Shown here: positions 63,599 to 64,000 of the stretch, piece by piece
How the letters are laid out: every line of letters begins with the position of its first letter
How positions within the stretch are numbered: position 1 is the first letter of the stretch
Origin: Ascidia mentula
Lineage: Eukaryota > Chordata > Ascidiacea > Phlebobranchia > Ascidiidae
Length of the DNA stretch: 64,000 nucleotides
Direction of reading: 5' to 3'
Assembly (NCBI GenBank): GCA_947561715.1
Contig: OX387203.1
Span: 19,344,001-19,408,000, forward strand
Made by a program: the position numbers and the translations under genes
The notes under the pieces: model-generated
What the model saw: the letters and a program-made list of their open reading frames with translations, nothing else
What the model was told of the DNA's origin: nothing
The model's database searches: none

Positions 63599-64000
63599 CT
63601 GTAAAGCAAACAAAATGTTCAGCTTGCAGTGAAATATACCACAAACATACTTTACAAAACAACATCATAGTAATTTGAAACCTAGCGCAAAATATTGTCT
63701 GGGCACGAAGAGGTTCCAACTTGAATAAAGACGTTAGTTTTAAGTCGTACACTGTATACTCTAACTGAAAAAACGCTTCTGCAAAATCATTTTTTCTACA
63801 ATTCAAAAAGACATTTTGGACATACATATAGAGTTCTATAGTATTGACAAAAAGAAAAAGGCGTTTTATTTCTGTTGGTCGAATTAACTTCACAACTTGG
63901 AGTTACTTTAGTATCAATAACTTTGTCTTCCATCTTGCTACAAATGAATATTTGCTCATCACAAAGTAGTGCAAGACATCGGGCTGACAATCATCAAACA
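63599..64000. other. Right edge: probable kinase intron, possible exon
   Basis: 63682-63778 (minus) has good flanking splice signals (TTTTGCAG acceptor, TAGGTTTC donor) and an open frame AFFQLEYTVYDLKLTSLF. Its phase does not fit the next kinase exon. It may be an alternative exon or chance. Confidence 0.25.

Overview
The window looks like genomic DNA from an invertebrate chordate, most probably a tunicate (Ciona-like). This is inferred from compact genes with short GT-AG introns, an NLR-type NACHT-LRR gene, a Dmbx-type K50 homeobox gene, Penelope-like retroelement (PLE) debris and a canonical eukaryotic tRNA-Ala. Nothing looks bacterial: there are no operons or ribosome-binding sites. The very long open frames in the first 24 kb are by-products of tandem repetition, not genes.

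Layout. 1-24.5 kb is one AT-rich satellite built from a 15-bp unit and the same unit with a 9-bp insert (24 bp). Both are multiples of three, so stop-free frames persist on both strands. 24.5-30.3 kb is a non-coding block between inverted copies of a roughly 240-bp dispersed repeat, and it holds a 30-bp palindrome-rich minisatellite. 30.0-34.1 kb (copy A) and 51.8-57.8 kb (copy B) are two copies of one segment. Copy B carries the working Dmbx-like gene; copy A keeps its first exon and introns but lacks both homeobox exons. 34.1-38.8 kb is repeat and PLE debris with hammerhead-ribozyme-like motifs.

38.85-47.83 kb holds a 13-exon NLR gene (+ strand, predicted 825 aa) that I assembled from splice sites and reading phase: a short N-terminus, one large NACHT exon, a run of small phase-1 exons coding Ser/Thr-rich and helical linkers, then LRR exons. 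A PLE (reverse transcriptase plus GIY-YIG endonuclease, 48.0-50.1 kb) sits directly behind its poly(A) signal. 50.9-51.8 kb has three tandem ~335-bp repeats. 55.7-59.9 kb is the eight-exon Dmbx-like gene. A tRNA-Ala(UGC) lies on the minus strand at 60.3 kb. The 3' exons of a minus-strand protein kinase gene occupy 62.3-63.6 kb.

The genes share no evident pathway: one looks like an innate-immune sensor, one a neural transcription factor, one a kinase. What links the region is repeat activity: segmental duplication with exon loss, PLE insertions in and beside the NLR gene, and a family of hammerhead-like sequences. All exon models are read by eye from splice consensus, phase and family motifs; no alignment or database search was run.
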